Assembly (NCBI RefSeq): GCF_002266435.3
Contig: NZ_CP029426.2
Span: 2,138,001 to 2,202,000 of the forward strand
Direction of reading: 5' to 3'
Length of the DNA stretch: 64,000 nucleotides
Source of the DNA: Bradyrhizobium amphicarpaeae
GTDB lineage: Bacteria > Pseudomonadota > Alphaproteobacteria > Rhizobiales > Xanthobacteraceae
In this document: positions 36,093 through 44,866 of the stretch, piece after piece
Layout of the letters: the number at the start of each line of letters is the position of its first letter
How positions within the stretch are numbered: position 1 is the stretch's first letter
Program-made: the position numbers and the translations under genes
Notes under the pieces: model-generated
Database searches by the model: none
What the model was told of the DNA's origin: nothing
Seen by the model: the letters and a program-made list of their open reading frames with translations, nothing else

Positions 36093-37612
36093 GAATCACT
36101 CTCGTCGGTTGCCGGCAGGGTGAAGCGGAATGTCGCTCCGCCCGCAGGATTGCTCTCGGCCCACATGCGCCCGCCATGAGCCTCGATGATCGAGCGGCTA
36201 ATGGAGAGTCCGACGCCCATGCCGGTGTCTTTGGTGGTGAAGAACGTCTGAAACAGGTTTGGAATGACGTCGTCCCGGAAGCCGGAGCCGGTGTCGGAGA
36301 CCTCCACCTCGATCATGTCGTCGGCGACACGGCTGTTAGCGACGACGAGCTCGCGGTGCGTCGACTTGGCCATCGCCTCCAGCGCGTTGCGGAACAGATT
36401 GACCAGCACCTGCTGGATCTGCACGCGATCGGCGAGGACGAGATCGGCGCCAGGATCGAGGCTGAAGCGGAGCTGCACGTTCTGCTCGCGCGCACCGGCG
36501 AGCCCGAGCGCGCCGGCCTCCTCGATCAGCTTGGACAGGCTCTCGACGCGCTTCTCCGACTCGCCGCGGGAGACGAAGTCGCGCAGGCGTCGGATGATCT
36601 GGCCGGCGCGCAAGGCCTGCTCCGCCGCCCGGTCCAGCGCGTTTTCGACCTTCGGCGTGTTGGGATCGCTGCTCCCGGCGAGGAGGCGCCGCGAGCCCTT
36701 CATGTAATTGCTGATCGCCGCCAGCGGCTGGTTGAGCTCGTGGGCGAGCGCGGAGGCCATTTCGCCCATCGCGGTCAGCCGCGAGACGTGGACCAGCTCG
36801 GATTGCAGTTCCTGCAGCCGGGCCTGGGTCTGCTGGTGCTCGGTGAGGTCGCGGACGAAGCCGGTGAAATAGGGCTCGCCCGCGGACTCCATCTCGCCGA
36901 TCGACAGATGCATCGGAAAGGTCGTGCCGTCGCGGCGCTTGCCGGTCACGATTCGGCCGATGCCGATGATGTGCGGATCGCTCGTGGTGCGGTAACGGGC
37001 AACGTAGCTGTCGTGCCGGCTGCGATCGGGCTCCGGCATCAGGATGCTGACGTTCTGGCCGATCGCCTCATGCTCGGACCAGCCGAACAGGCGCTCCGCG
37101 GCCGTGCTGAAGAGCTGCATGATGCCGTGGCCGTCGATGACGATCATGGCGTCGGGAATTGTCTGCAGGATCGAGCGGAGGTGGGTCTCGCGCGTACGCA
37201 GCGCCTCCTCGACCTGCTTTTCCTCGTCGATGTCGAGAAAGATGCCGCTGAGATGACGCGCCGCGTCGGCTTCGTCCCGAATGACCCCGGCCCGGGCGCG
37301 GATCCACTGCCCGCTGCCGGAGGCGTTCGCGACCTTGAAAGACACGTCGAAGCTGCCGCCACGCTCGGAAACGCGCTTGATCGCGCTCTCGACCCGCTCC
37401 CGGTCCGCGGGTTGAAGCCGCGACAGGAAGAGGTCGTAGGTCGCCGGCTGATCCCGCTCGACGCCGAGCAGAGCCCTGGCGGTGTCGGACCAGTCCAATT
37501 CCCGTGTCGCGAGGTCGAGATCCCAGGTACCGACGCCAAACCCTTCGATCCGAACGCGAAAACGTTCGCCCCGACCGTCGTCCTGCGAGTACGTTACGCG
37601 GGTGGGCGACAA
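36089..37612 (-). CDS. fixL: FixL oxygen-sensing histidine kinase
   Basis: This 507-residue soluble kinase has two PAS domains (about residues 15-130 and 140-260). The second contains the haem ligand His200 in RSRHDSYVARY and the gating Arg220 in GIGRIVTGKRRDG, identical in number to B. japonicum FixL. The kinase core follows with SALAHELNQPLAAISNYM (phospho-His) and ATP-binding DTGSGFRDD and GMGVGLSISRSI. Oxygen binding to haem inhibits autophosphorylation; low oxygen relieves it. The start is a TTG at 37612 with GAGGAG upstream; the His200/Arg220 numbering supports it. Length matches the 505 residues of the known protein. Confidence 0.96.
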   Translation of the reverse strand: MSPTRVTYSQDDGRGERFRVRIEGFGVGTWDLDLATRELDWSDTARALLGVERDQPATYDLFLSRLQPADRERVESAIKRVSERGGSFDVSFKVANASGSGQWIRARAGVIRDEADAARHLSGIFLDIDEEKQVEEALRTRETHLRSILQTIPDAMIVIDGHGIMQLFSTAAERLFGWSEHEAIGQNVSILMPEPDRSRHDSYVARYRTTSDPHIIGIGRIVTGKRRDGTTFPMHLSIGEMESAGEPYFTGFVRDLTEHQQTQARLQELQSELVHVSRLTAMGEMASALAHELNQPLAAISNYMKGSRRLLAGSSDPNTPKVENALDRAAEQALRAGQIIRRLRDFVSRGESEKRVESLSKLIEEAGALGLAGAREQNVQLRFSLDPGADLVLADRVQIQQVLVNLFRNALEAMAKSTHRELVVANSRVADDMIEVEVSDTGSGFRDDVIPNLFQTFFTTKDTGMGVGLSISRSIIEAHGGRMWAESNPAGGATFRFTLPATDESDS

Positions 37613-37741
37613 ATGATGCTCCTCATGCTGATGCGGCGACCCCGGACGCGGTTACCGTTCATCTAATGTCGCCCAAGGCCGCGCCGGAGGCAAGTTCTGT
37701 CGGCTTACCCATTGACCACCAATCGGGCGCCGACGGCCTCC

Positions 37742-37755
37742 TTGATCTATCTCAT
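37742..37755 (+). promoter_or_regulatory. FixK-type box upstream of the universal stress gene
   Basis: TTGATCTATCTCAT matches the TTGA-N6-TCAA consensus except for the last base. The end of the box is 57 nt before the ATG at 37812, the same distance as for the fixN and fixG boxes. Confidence 0.6.
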
Positions 37756-37811
37756 CTCCAAGTGCGGAGGCAGGCGTAAATTCACCAAAGTCTTTGCACT
37801 GGAGAATTCCG

Positions 37812-38645
37812 ATGACATACGCGACGGTGATGGTCAGCCTGGCGCTCGACCAGTCCAACGAAGCGCGTCTTCAGGTCGCGGGCGAGCTCGCCGAACGATT
37901 CGAGGCGGCGATCGTCGGCGTCGCGGCGGCCCAGTTCGCGCCGCCGCTCTATTTCGCCGACGGCGCCGAGGCGCAAGCACTGATCGACGAGGGCGAAGCT
38001 TCGGTCGGGCGGCGGCTGGCTGGCCTCGAGGCGCAATTCCGCGCCGCCACGAAGAATCGCGGCGGGCATGCGGAGTGGCGCAGCGCCATGGACTTTCCGG
38101 CGCGATTCGTTCTGGCGCAGGCGCGATGCGCCGACATCGTCGTCAGCGGCGGGCAGAGCCCGGCCTTCTCCGACGCGTTCGCGCTCGCCAGCCCCAAGGA
38201 TCTGGTGATGCAGGCCGGCCGCCCGCTTCTCGTCGTCCCCGACCGGGTCAACTGGCTCGACCTGCGCAGCGTGCTGGTGGCGTGGAAGGACACGCCGGAG
38301 GCGCGGCGGGCGGTGGCCGATGCGCTGCCGATGCTGCGCAAGGCGAGGGACGTCACCATCGCCACAATTCCGGAGCGCGACGACGATCGTTCGGTCGTGA
38401 TGGCCGGCGTCACCGACGTTGCCGCCTGGCTCGCCCGCCACGGCGTCACCGCGACCGCGCGCATCTGCGAAGGCGCCCGGAACGAAGCCGCCGCCGAGCA
38501 ATTGGAGAAAGTCGCCGGCGACGTCGATGCCGGCCTGATCGTTGCGGGCGCCTATGGTCATTCGAGGTTTCGTGAACTGATCCTGGGAGGCGTCACCCAA
38601 TATCTGGTCACGCAGACCGCCCGCAGCGTGCTGCTGTCGCACTGA
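37812..38645 (+). CDS. Universal stress protein (UspA family, tandem)
   Basis: This 277-residue protein contains two Usp-like halves (residues about 1-140 and 150-277), each with a nucleotide-binding-type loop (GGQSPAFSDAFALASP and GAYGHSRFRELILGG). Usp proteins bind ATP or act as stress chaperone-like factors. It follows a FixK-type box and precedes a CBS-domain gene by 34 nt, so micro-oxic control is likely. The start is the ATG at 37812 with GGAG upstream; an earlier in-frame codon at 37794 lacks support. Confidence 0.9.
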   Translation: MTYATVMVSLALDQSNEARLQVAGELAERFEAAIVGVAAAQFAPPLYFADGAEAQALIDEGEASVGRRLAGLEAQFRAATKNRGGHAEWRSAMDFPARFVLAQARCADIVVSGGQSPAFSDAFALASPKDLVMQAGRPLLVVPDRVNWLDLRSVLVAWKDTPEARRAVADALPMLRKARDVTIATIPERDDDRSVVMAGVTDVAAWLARHGVTATARICEGARNEAAAEQLEKVAGDVDAGLIVAGAYGHSRFRELILGGVTQYLVTQTARSVLLSH

Positions 38646-38679
38646 CGGCCGGCCGGAATCGAATCGAGGAGGACGCGCC

Positions 38680-39105
38680 GTGTACAGATTTCTTGAACAG
38701 ACCGTCGACGGCTATATGACGCGCAACGTCAAGGTGGTGCGACGCGACCGTGACCTGCTCGAGCTGAGCGAGATGTTCGAGGCCGACGATTTCAACTCCT
38801 ATCCGGTCATGGACGACGGGCAGGTGGTCGGCATCGTCACCAAATTCGACATCCTGAAGTGCTTCGCCTTCACGCCGAACCAGATGCTGCCCCGCTATCA
38901 CGACCTGATGAGCCGCAAGATCGGCGACGTCATGACGCCCGAGTTCATCTATGTCAGCCCCGACACGCGGCTGACGCGCGTGCTCCAGATCATGGTGGAG
39001 CACCGCATCAGGAGCATCATCGTGCTCGACGGCGCGCAGAAGCTGGTCGGAATCATCGCCCGCGAGGATGTCATCGCGGCGCTCAAGGCGACGGCGCGCG
39101 ACTGA
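38680..39105 (+). CDS. CBS-domain protein
   Basis: This 141-residue protein consists of two CBS motifs (residues about 10-65 and 80-138; VDGYMTRNVKVVRRDRDLLE and IGDVMTPEFIYVSPDTRL). CBS pairs bind adenine nucleotides and act as energy sensors. The start is GTG 38680, preceded by GAGGAGGA. It follows the universal stress gene by 34 nt and lies upstream of fixNOQP. The same order is seen in Bradyrhizobium. Its targets are unknown. Confidence 0.9.
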   Translation: MYRFLEQTVDGYMTRNVKVVRRDRDLLELSEMFEADDFNSYPVMDDGQVVGIVTKFDILKCFAFTPNQMLPRYHDLMSRKIGDVMTPEFIYVSPDTRLTRVLQIMVEHRIRSIIVLDGAQKLVGIIAREDVIAALKATARD

Positions 39106-39243
39106 AGCATCGCTCCGGTTCCTGCATTGACCCGCCTCCGTGATTTCCCGGAGGCGAAGCCTTGCCGCACGCGATGCGCGGCGCAAGGGATTGACGCCGC
39201 GGCCTGATCTGAACCGGCCAACATTAACAGAAATCCACTCGTC

Positions 39244-39257
39244 TTGATTTCAATCAA
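39244..39257 (+). promoter_or_regulatory. FixK box upstream of fixN
   Basis: TTGATTTCAATCAA is a perfect TTGA-N6-TCAA palindrome. It ends 57 nt before the fixN ATG. If centred at -40.5, transcription would start near 39291. Confidence 0.9.
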
Positions 39258-39313
39258 TTCCCGGTGAGGGTGGATGTGGTTTCTGGCGCTGTGTTCTTTC
39301 AGAGAGAATCCGC

Positions 39314-40963
39314 ATGAGCCAGCCCTCCATCTCCAAATCCATGACCATCGGTGAAAGCGGCTTGGCTGTCGTGTTCGCAGTCACCGCCTTCCTCTGCGTG
39401 ATCGCCTCGGCCAAGGCGCTCGATGCGCCGTTTGCCTTCCACGCCGCGCTCAGCGCGGCGGCGAGCCTGGCAGCGGTGTTCGTCATCATCAATCGCTATC
39501 TCGACCGCCCGGCGGCGCTGCCGCCGCAGGAGATCAACGGGCGCCCGAACTACAATATGGGCCCGATCAAGTTTTCCTCCTTCATGGCGGTGTTCTGGGG
39601 CATTGCCGGCTTTCTCGTCGGCCTCCTGATCGCCTCGCAGCTGGCTTGGCCGGCGCTGAACTTCGATCTGCCCTGGACCAGCTTCGGCCGCCTGCGGCCT
39701 TTGCACACCTCCGCCGTGATCTTCGCTTTCGGCGGCAATGTGCTGATCGCGACCTCGTTCTACGTGGTGCAGAAGTCCTGCCACGTACGCCTCGCCGGTT
39801 ATCTCGCGCCCTGGTTCGTCGTGGTGGGCTACAACTTCTTCATTCTGATCGCCGGCACCGGCTATCTGCTCGGCGTCACCCAGTCGAAGGAATATGCCGA
39901 GCCGGAATGGTATGCCGACCTCTGGCTGACCATCGTCTGGGTCGTCTACCTGCTCGTCTTCCTTGCCACCGTCATCAAGCGCAAGGAGCCGCACATCTTC
40001 GTCGCGAACTGGTTCTATCTCGCCTTCATCGTGACGATCGCGGTCCTGCATCTCGGCAACAACCCGGCGCTTCCCGTCTCGGTGTTCGGCTCGAAGTCCT
40101 ACGTCGCCTGGGGTGGCATCCAGGACGCCATGTTCCAGTGGTGGTACGGCCACAACGCCGTCGGCTTCTTCCTGACGGCCGGCTTCCTCGCCATCATGTA
40201 CTACTTCATCCCGAAGCGGGCCGGGCGGCCGATCTACTCCTACCGGCTGTCGATCATCCACTTCTGGGCGCTGATCTTCCTCTACATCTGGGCGGGTCCC
40301 CACCATCTGCACTACACGGCGCTGCCGGACTGGACGCAGACGCTGGGCATGACCTTCTCCATCATGCTGTGGATGCCCTCCTGGGGCGGCATGATCAACG
40401 GCCTGATGACGCTGTCAGGTGCCTGGGACAAGCTGCGTACCGATCCCGTGCTCCGCATGCTCGTGGTCTCCGTCGCCTTCTATGGCATGTCGACCTTCGA
40501 AGGCCCGATGATGTCGATCAAGGTGGTCAATTCGCTCAGCCACTACACCGACTGGACCATCGGCCACGTGCATTCCGGCGCGCTCGGCTGGGTCGGCTTC
40601 GTCTCCTTCGGCGCGCTTTACTGCCTGGTGCCCTGGGCCTGGAATCGCAAGGAGCTCTACAGCCTGAAGCTGGTCAACTGGCACTTCTGGATCGCGACGC
40701 TCGGCATCGTCCTCTACATCTCGGCGATGTGGGTGTCCGGCATCCTGCAGGGCCTGATGTGGCGCGCCTACACTTCGCTCGGCTTCCTCGAATACTCCTT
40801 CATCGAGACCGTCGAGGCGATGCATCCCTTCTACATCATCCGCGCGGCCGGCGGCGGCCTGTTCCTGATCGGCGCGCTGATCATGGCCTATAATCTCTGG
40901 ATGACGGTTCGCGTCGGCGAGGCGGAAGTCCAGATGCCCGTCGCTCTTCAGCCGGCGGAATGA
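39314..40963 (+). CDS. fixN: cbb3-type cytochrome c oxidase subunit I (FixN/CcoN)
   Basis: This 549-residue protein has about 12-14 transmembrane helices. It has the family segments [11 protein letters not shown] (about residues 277-287) and [14 protein letters not shown] (about 414-427), which place His ligands for haem b and the haem b3/CuB centre. It is the catalytic subunit of the high-affinity cbb3 oxidase used at low oxygen, for example in nodules. It starts the fixNOQP operon behind a perfect FixK box. The gap to fixO is 10 nt. Confidence 0.97.
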   Translation: MSQPSISKSMTIGESGLAVVFAVTAFLCVIASAKALDAPFAFHAALSAAASLAAVFVIINRYLDRPAALPPQEINGRPNYNMGPIKFSSFMAVFWGIAGFLVGLLIASQLAWPALNFDLPWTSFGRLRPLHTSAVIFAFGGNVLIATSFYVVQKSCHVRLAGYLAPWFVVVGYNFFILIAGTGYLLGVTQSKEYAEPEWYADLWLTIVWVVYLLVFLATVIKRKEPHIFVANWFYLAFIVTIAVLHLGNNPALPVSVFGSKSYVAWGGIQDAMFQWWYGHNAVGFFLTAGFLAIMYYFIPKRAGRPIYSYRLSIIHFWALIFLYIWAGPHHLHYTALPDWTQTLGMTFSIMLWMPSWGGMINGLMTLSGAWDKLRTDPVLRMLVVSVAFYGMSTFEGPMMSIKVVNSLSHYTDWTIGHVHSGALGWVGFVSFGALYCLVPWAWNRKELYSLKLVNWHFWIATLGIVLYISAMWVSGILQGLMWRAYTSLGFLEYSFIETVEAMHPFYIIRAAGGGLFLIGALIMAYNLWMTVRVGEAEVQMPVALQPAE

Positions 40964-40973
40964 GGAGCAAGCA

Positions 40974-41708
40974 ATGTCATTCTGGACACGTCATCAAGTC
41001 TTCGAAAAGAACTCGATCATCCTGGTCGTCGGCATCCTGCTGGTGATCGCGGTCGGCGGTCTCGTCGAGATCACCCCGCTGTTCTACCTCAAAAGCACGA
41101 TCGAGAAGGTCGACGGGGTCAGGCCCTACACGCCGCTGGAACTCGCCGGGCGCAACGTCTACGTCCGCGAGGGCTGCTATCTCTGCCACTCGCAGATGAT
41201 CCGGCCGCTGCGCGACGAGGTCGAGCGCTACGGCCATTTCTCGCTCGCCGCCGAGAGCATGTTCGACCACCCGTTCCAGTGGGGCTCCAAGCGTACCGGT
41301 CCCGACCTCGCCCGCGTCGGCGCCAAATATTCCGACGACTGGCATGTGACCCATCTGACCAATCCGCGCGCGATCGTGCCGCAGTCGGTGATGCCGGGCT
41401 ATCCGTTCCTGGCGCAGACGGAAGTCGATCCGGACGCGATCGGCGACCACATGCGCACGCTGCGGACCGTCGGTGTGCCCTACACGGACGACCAGATCGC
41501 CAGCGCCGGCGCCGATATGAAGGCTCAGGCCGATCCGGAGAATGCCGGCACCGACGCCTTCAACAAGCGCTATGCCAAGGCCGTCGTGCGCAATTTCGAC
41601 GGCAAGGCCGGTACGCCGACCGAGATGGACGCGCTGATCGCGTACCTGCAGATGCTCGGCACGCTGGTCGACTTCAAGATCTACAACGAGAAAGCCAATC
41701 TTCGCTGA
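40974..41708 (+). CDS. fixO: cbb3 oxidase monohaem cytochrome c subunit (FixO/CcoO)
   Basis: This 244-residue protein has an N-terminal membrane anchor (residues about 15-37) and one CxxCH haem site in [12 protein letters not shown] (Cys68, Cys71, His72). The later KPEM-type axial Met region is near [11 protein letters not shown]. It transfers electrons from cytochrome c to FixN. The subunit order and 10- and 13-nt gaps to neighbours are those of the conserved fixNOQP operon. Confidence 0.97.
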   Translation: MSFWTRHQVFEKNSIILVVGILLVIAVGGLVEITPLFYLKSTIEKVDGVRPYTPLELAGRNVYVREGCYLCHSQMIRPLRDEVERYGHFSLAAESMFDHPFQWGSKRTGPDLARVGAKYSDDWHVTHLTNPRAIVPQSVMPGYPFLAQTEVDPDAIGDHMRTLRTVGVPYTDDQIASAGADMKAQADPENAGTDAFNKRYAKAVVRNFDGKAGTPTEMDALIAYLQMLGTLVDFKIYNEKANLR

Positions 41709-41721
41709 GAAGGCATCAACG

Positions 41722-41886
41722 ATGAAAGCCATCCTGACACTCGACAATCTTGCGTCCGGTCTCGTGACCACGATCTGGACGCCGGTGTTCGTCGCGATCT
41801 TTCTCGCGATCGTCGCCTACGCATTTTGGCCCCGTAACAAGGCTGCGTTCGACGAAGCAGCGCACCTGCCGTTGCGGGAGGAGTAA
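41722..41886 (+). CDS. fixQ: cbb3 oxidase small subunit (FixQ/CcoQ), 54 aa
   Basis: A 54-residue protein starting MKAILTLDNL has one transmembrane helix (FVAIFLAIVAYAFW) and a short charged tail ending PLREE. FixQ stabilises the oxidase complex and is usually about 54 residues. It lies 13 nt after fixO and 6 nt before fixP. Its small size means that it can be missed by length cut-offs. Confidence 0.93.
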   Translation: MKAILTLDNLASGLVTTIWTPVFVAIFLAIVAYAFWPRNKAAFDEAAHLPLREE

Positions 41887-41892
41887 GAGACC

Positions 41893-42768
41893 ATGACCGA
41901 CCATCATAGCGACATCGATTCCGTCTCCGGCAAGTCCACGACCGGGCACGAGTGGGACGGCATCAAGGAGCTCAACACACCGCTGCCACGCTGGTGGGTG
42001 ATCACCTTCTACCTCACCATCGTCTGGGCGATCGCCTACTGGGTCGTCTATCCGGCCTGGCCGCTGATCGCCAGCAACACCACGGGCATGTTCGGCTACT
42101 CCTCCCGTGCCGACGTTGCGGTCGAGCTCGCCAATCTCGAGAAGATCCGCGGCGCCAAGATGGCGGCGCTGGGCACGGCCTCGCTCGCCGACATCGAGAA
42201 GGACCCGGCCTTGCTGGCGCTCGCCCGCGCCAAGGGCAAGACCGTGTTCGGCGACAATTGCGCGCCGTGCCACGGCTCCGGCGGTGCCGGCGCCAAGGGT
42301 TATCCGAACCTGAACGACGACGACTGGCTGTGGGGCGGCTCGCTCGACCAGATCATGCAGACCATCCAGTTCGGCGCACGCTCCGGGCACGCCAAGACGC
42401 ATGAAGGCCAGATGCTCGCCTTCGGCAAGGACGGCGTGTTGAAGCCCGACGAGATCGTCACTGCGGCCAACTACGTACGGTCGTTGTCGGGGCTGCCGAC
42501 CCGCCCCAGCTTCGACAAGGCCAAAGGCGAGAAGATCTTCGCCGAGAACTGCGCCGCCTGCCATGGCGACGCCGGCAAGGGCAACCAGGAAATGGGCGCC
42601 CCGAACCTGACCGACAAGATCTGGCTCTACGGCTCCGACGAGGCGACCCTGATCGAGACCATCAGCCAGGGCCGCGCCGGCGTGATGCCGGCCTGGGAAG
42701 GGCGGCTCGATCCCGCCACCATCAAGGCGATGGCCGTCTACGTCCACTCGCTGGGCGGCGGAAAATAG
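41893..42768 (+). CDS. fixP: cbb3 oxidase dihaem cytochrome c subunit (FixP/CcoP)
   Basis: This 291-residue protein has a membrane anchor (residues about 36-55) and two CxxCH haem sites, CAPCH (Cys123, Cys126, His127) and CAACH (Cys220, Cys223, His224). It accepts electrons from periplasmic cytochrome c or the bc1 complex and passes them to FixO/FixN. It ends the operon and a strong terminator follows 25 bp later. Confidence 0.97.
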   Translation: MTDHHSDIDSVSGKSTTGHEWDGIKELNTPLPRWWVITFYLTIVWAIAYWVVYPAWPLIASNTTGMFGYSSRADVAVELANLEKIRGAKMAALGTASLADIEKDPALLALARAKGKTVFGDNCAPCHGSGGAGAKGYPNLNDDDWLWGGSLDQIMQTIQFGARSGHAKTHEGQMLAFGKDGVLKPDEIVTAANYVRSLSGLPTRPSFDKAKGEKIFAENCAACHGDAGKGNQEMGAPNLTDKIWLYGSDEATLIETISQGRAGVMPAWEGRLDPATIKAMAVYVHSLGGGK

Positions 42769-42793
42769 TCGAAGACGTGCCGATCGGCGGCGG

Positions 42794-42821
42794 AACGGGG
42801 GCGAACAAATTCGCCCCCGTT
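42794..42821 (+). terminator. Rho-independent terminator of fixNOQP
   Basis: A 12-bp perfect stem AACGGGGGCGAA / TTCGCCCCCGTT with loop CAAA is followed by a short T stretch. It lies 25 bp after the fixP stop and touches the FixK box of fixG. Confidence 0.85.
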
Positions 42822-42834
42822 TGCGCTGGATCAA
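42821..42834 (+). promoter_or_regulatory. FixK box upstream of fixG
   Basis: TTGCGCTGGATCAA matches TTG-N8-CAA. It ends 57 nt before the fixG ATG, the same spacing as at fixN and usp. Its first base overlaps the fixNOQP terminator. Confidence 0.85.
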
Positions 42835-42890
42835 CTGGCCCAGCGGCATCGGGTCTAGGTTTAATCGCACCTTCCAAGGCGACTTAAGCG

Positions 42891-44354
42891 ATGAACAAGA
42901 CCGTGAACCCCAAAGATCTCGCGTCGGATGGCGATGGGCCGCTCTACGCAGCCCAGAAGAAGGTCTATCCCCAGAGCGTCTCCGGCACGTTCCGACGGAT
43001 CAAATGGGGCCTGATGGCGGTCTGCCTCGGCGTCTATTATTTTCTCCCCTTTGTGCGCTGGAACCGAGGCCTCGGGGCCCCAAGCCAGGCGGTGCTGATC
43101 GATCTGCCCAACAGCCGCTTCTATTTCTTCTTCATCGAGCTCTGGCCACAGGAGGTCTACTACTTCACCGGCCTTTTGATCGCGGCGGCCGTGGCGCTGT
43201 TCCTGATGAACTCGGTCGGCGGCCGCATCTGGTGCGGCTATCTCTGTCCGCAGACGGTGTGGACCGACCTGTTCTACGCCGTCGAACGTCTGATCGAGGG
43301 CGACCGGCGCGAGCGGATGAAGAAGGACAAATCGTCCGACCCGCTGAAGCTCGAGCGCATATCCGAGATCGTGCTCAAGCATTCGATCTGGCTCATGATC
43401 GCCTGGTGGACCGGCGGCGCCTGGGTGCTCTACTTCAATGACGCGCCGACCCTGGTGAAGGAGCTCGTCACCTTCCAGGGGCCGATGATCGCCTATATCT
43501 GGATCGGCATCCTCACCGCCACGACCTATCTGCTCGCCGGCTATATGCGCGAGCAGGTCTGCACCTATATGTGCCCCTGGCCGCGGATCCAGGCGGCGCT
43601 GACCGACGAATGGGCGCTCAACGTCACCTACCGCTACGACCGAGGCGAGAAGCGCACCTCGGTCAAGAAAGCGGCCGAGCTGCGCGCGCTCGGCGAGCAG
43701 GTCGGCGATTGCGTCGATTGCTATCAATGCGTCGCGGTCTGCCCGACCGGCATCGACATCCGCAACGGACCGCAGATGGAATGCATCCAGTGCGGGCTCT
43801 GCATCGACGCCTGCGACAACGTGATGACCAAGATCGGCCGGCCGAAGCGGCTGATCGGCTACGACAACGACATCAACATCCACCGCCGCCAGGAAGGCAA
43901 GGCGCCGATCTACCGCATCGTCCGGGCCCGCACCGTGGTCTACAGCGTGATCATCGCGGCCGTCGGCGGCTTCATGGTCTACACTCTGGCGACGCGCAGC
44001 CTGCTCGACGTCAACGTGCTGCACGACCGCAATCCGGTCGCGGTCAAGCTCAGCGACGGCTCGATCCGCAACGCCTACACGGTGCGGCTGCTGAACAAGA
44101 GCGGCTACGACCGCGTCATCGCCATCGACGCGGAGGGGCCGGTCAATCTCACGATGCACGTCGTCGGCGCCGATTCGGTGACGCCAGACCGGCCGATGAT
44201 CGTGATCCCGCGCGACGCCACCAGCGAGCTGCGGCTGCTCGTGACCGCGCCGGCCGAGAACAATTCGGAGAAATCAATTCCGGTCCGCTTCCACGTCATG
44301 GACATCGGGCTCGGCGTCGCCGCGAGCGCCACCGACAATTTCGTCGCGCCGTAA
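42891..44354 (+). CDS. fixG: Membrane ferredoxin-type protein for cbb3 assembly (FixG/CcoG)
   Basis: This 487-residue protein has about five transmembrane helices and two 4Fe-4S motifs near residues 272-310 (CVDCYQCVAVCPTGID, CIQCGLCIDAC). There is also a CGYLCPQTVW segment near residue 118. FixG/CcoG is thought to reduce copper for delivery to the cbb3 oxidase. The C-terminal 120 residues form an Ig-like domain. It begins the fixGHIS operon directly behind a FixK box. A 15-nt gap separates it from fixH. Confidence 0.96.
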   Translation: MNKTVNPKDLASDGDGPLYAAQKKVYPQSVSGTFRRIKWGLMAVCLGVYYFLPFVRWNRGLGAPSQAVLIDLPNSRFYFFFIELWPQEVYYFTGLLIAAAVALFLMNSVGGRIWCGYLCPQTVWTDLFYAVERLIEGDRRERMKKDKSSDPLKLERISEIVLKHSIWLMIAWWTGGAWVLYFNDAPTLVKELVTFQGPMIAYIWIGILTATTYLLAGYMREQVCTYMCPWPRIQAALTDEWALNVTYRYDRGEKRTSVKKAAELRALGEQVGDCVDCYQCVAVCPTGIDIRNGPQMECIQCGLCIDACDNVMTKIGRPKRLIGYDNDINIHRRQEGKAPIYRIVRARTVVYSVIIAAVGGFMVYTLATRSLLDVNVLHDRNPVAVKLSDGSIRNAYTVRLLNKSGYDRVIAIDAEGPVNLTMHVVGADSVTPDRPMIVIPRDATSELRLLVTAPAENNSEKSIPVRFHVMDIGLGVAASATDNFVAP

Positions 44355-44369
44355 ATCCAGGAGACCGTC

Positions 44370-44855
44370 ATGTCATCCAAGCCGCTGACCGGAACCAAGG
44401 TCTTCCTGATGCTGGCCGCATTTTTCGGAATCGTGATCGGCGTCAACGTCACCATGATGAAGCTCGCGATCGCGACGCTGCCGGGGACTGACGTCGACAG
44501 TCCTTATGCTGCGGGCCTGACCTATGAGCACGAGATATCGGCGGCACAGGACCAGGCCGCGCGCAAATGGAAGGTCAACGCCCACATCGAACGCCGCAAC
44601 GACGGCGGCGCTGTGGTCCAGGTCGAAGCGCGCGACGCCAACGGGCAACCGATCTCGGGGCTGAAGTTCGACGGACGCCTGGAGCGGCCGACCGACAAGC
44701 GGGCCGATCTTGCGGTCGCGTTCACTGAAACCGGAATTGGGATCTACCGTGGCGACGCCGCAGCTGTCGCGCCCGGCCAATGGAATCTGGTGATCGAGGG
44801 CGAGGCGCGCGGCGAGCGCGTGTTCCTGTCGCGTAACCGCGTGATCCTGAACTGA
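44370..44855 (+). CDS. fixH: cbb3 assembly protein FixH/CcoH
   Basis: This 161-residue protein has one transmembrane helix near the N terminus (VFLMLAAFFGIVIGVNVTMM) and a beta-rich periplasmic domain with the motif ENXXR-like VNAHIERRNDG. FixH is needed for cbb3 oxidase assembly. It is 15 nt after fixG and 11 nt before fixI. Confidence 0.93.
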   Translation: MSSKPLTGTKVFLMLAAFFGIVIGVNVTMMKLAIATLPGTDVDSPYAAGLTYEHEISAAQDQAARKWKVNAHIERRNDGGAVVQVEARDANGQPISGLKFDGRLERPTDKRADLAVAFTETGIGIYRGDAAAVAPGQWNLVIEGEARGERVFLSRNRVILN

Positions 44856-44866
44856 AGGACTTCGTC

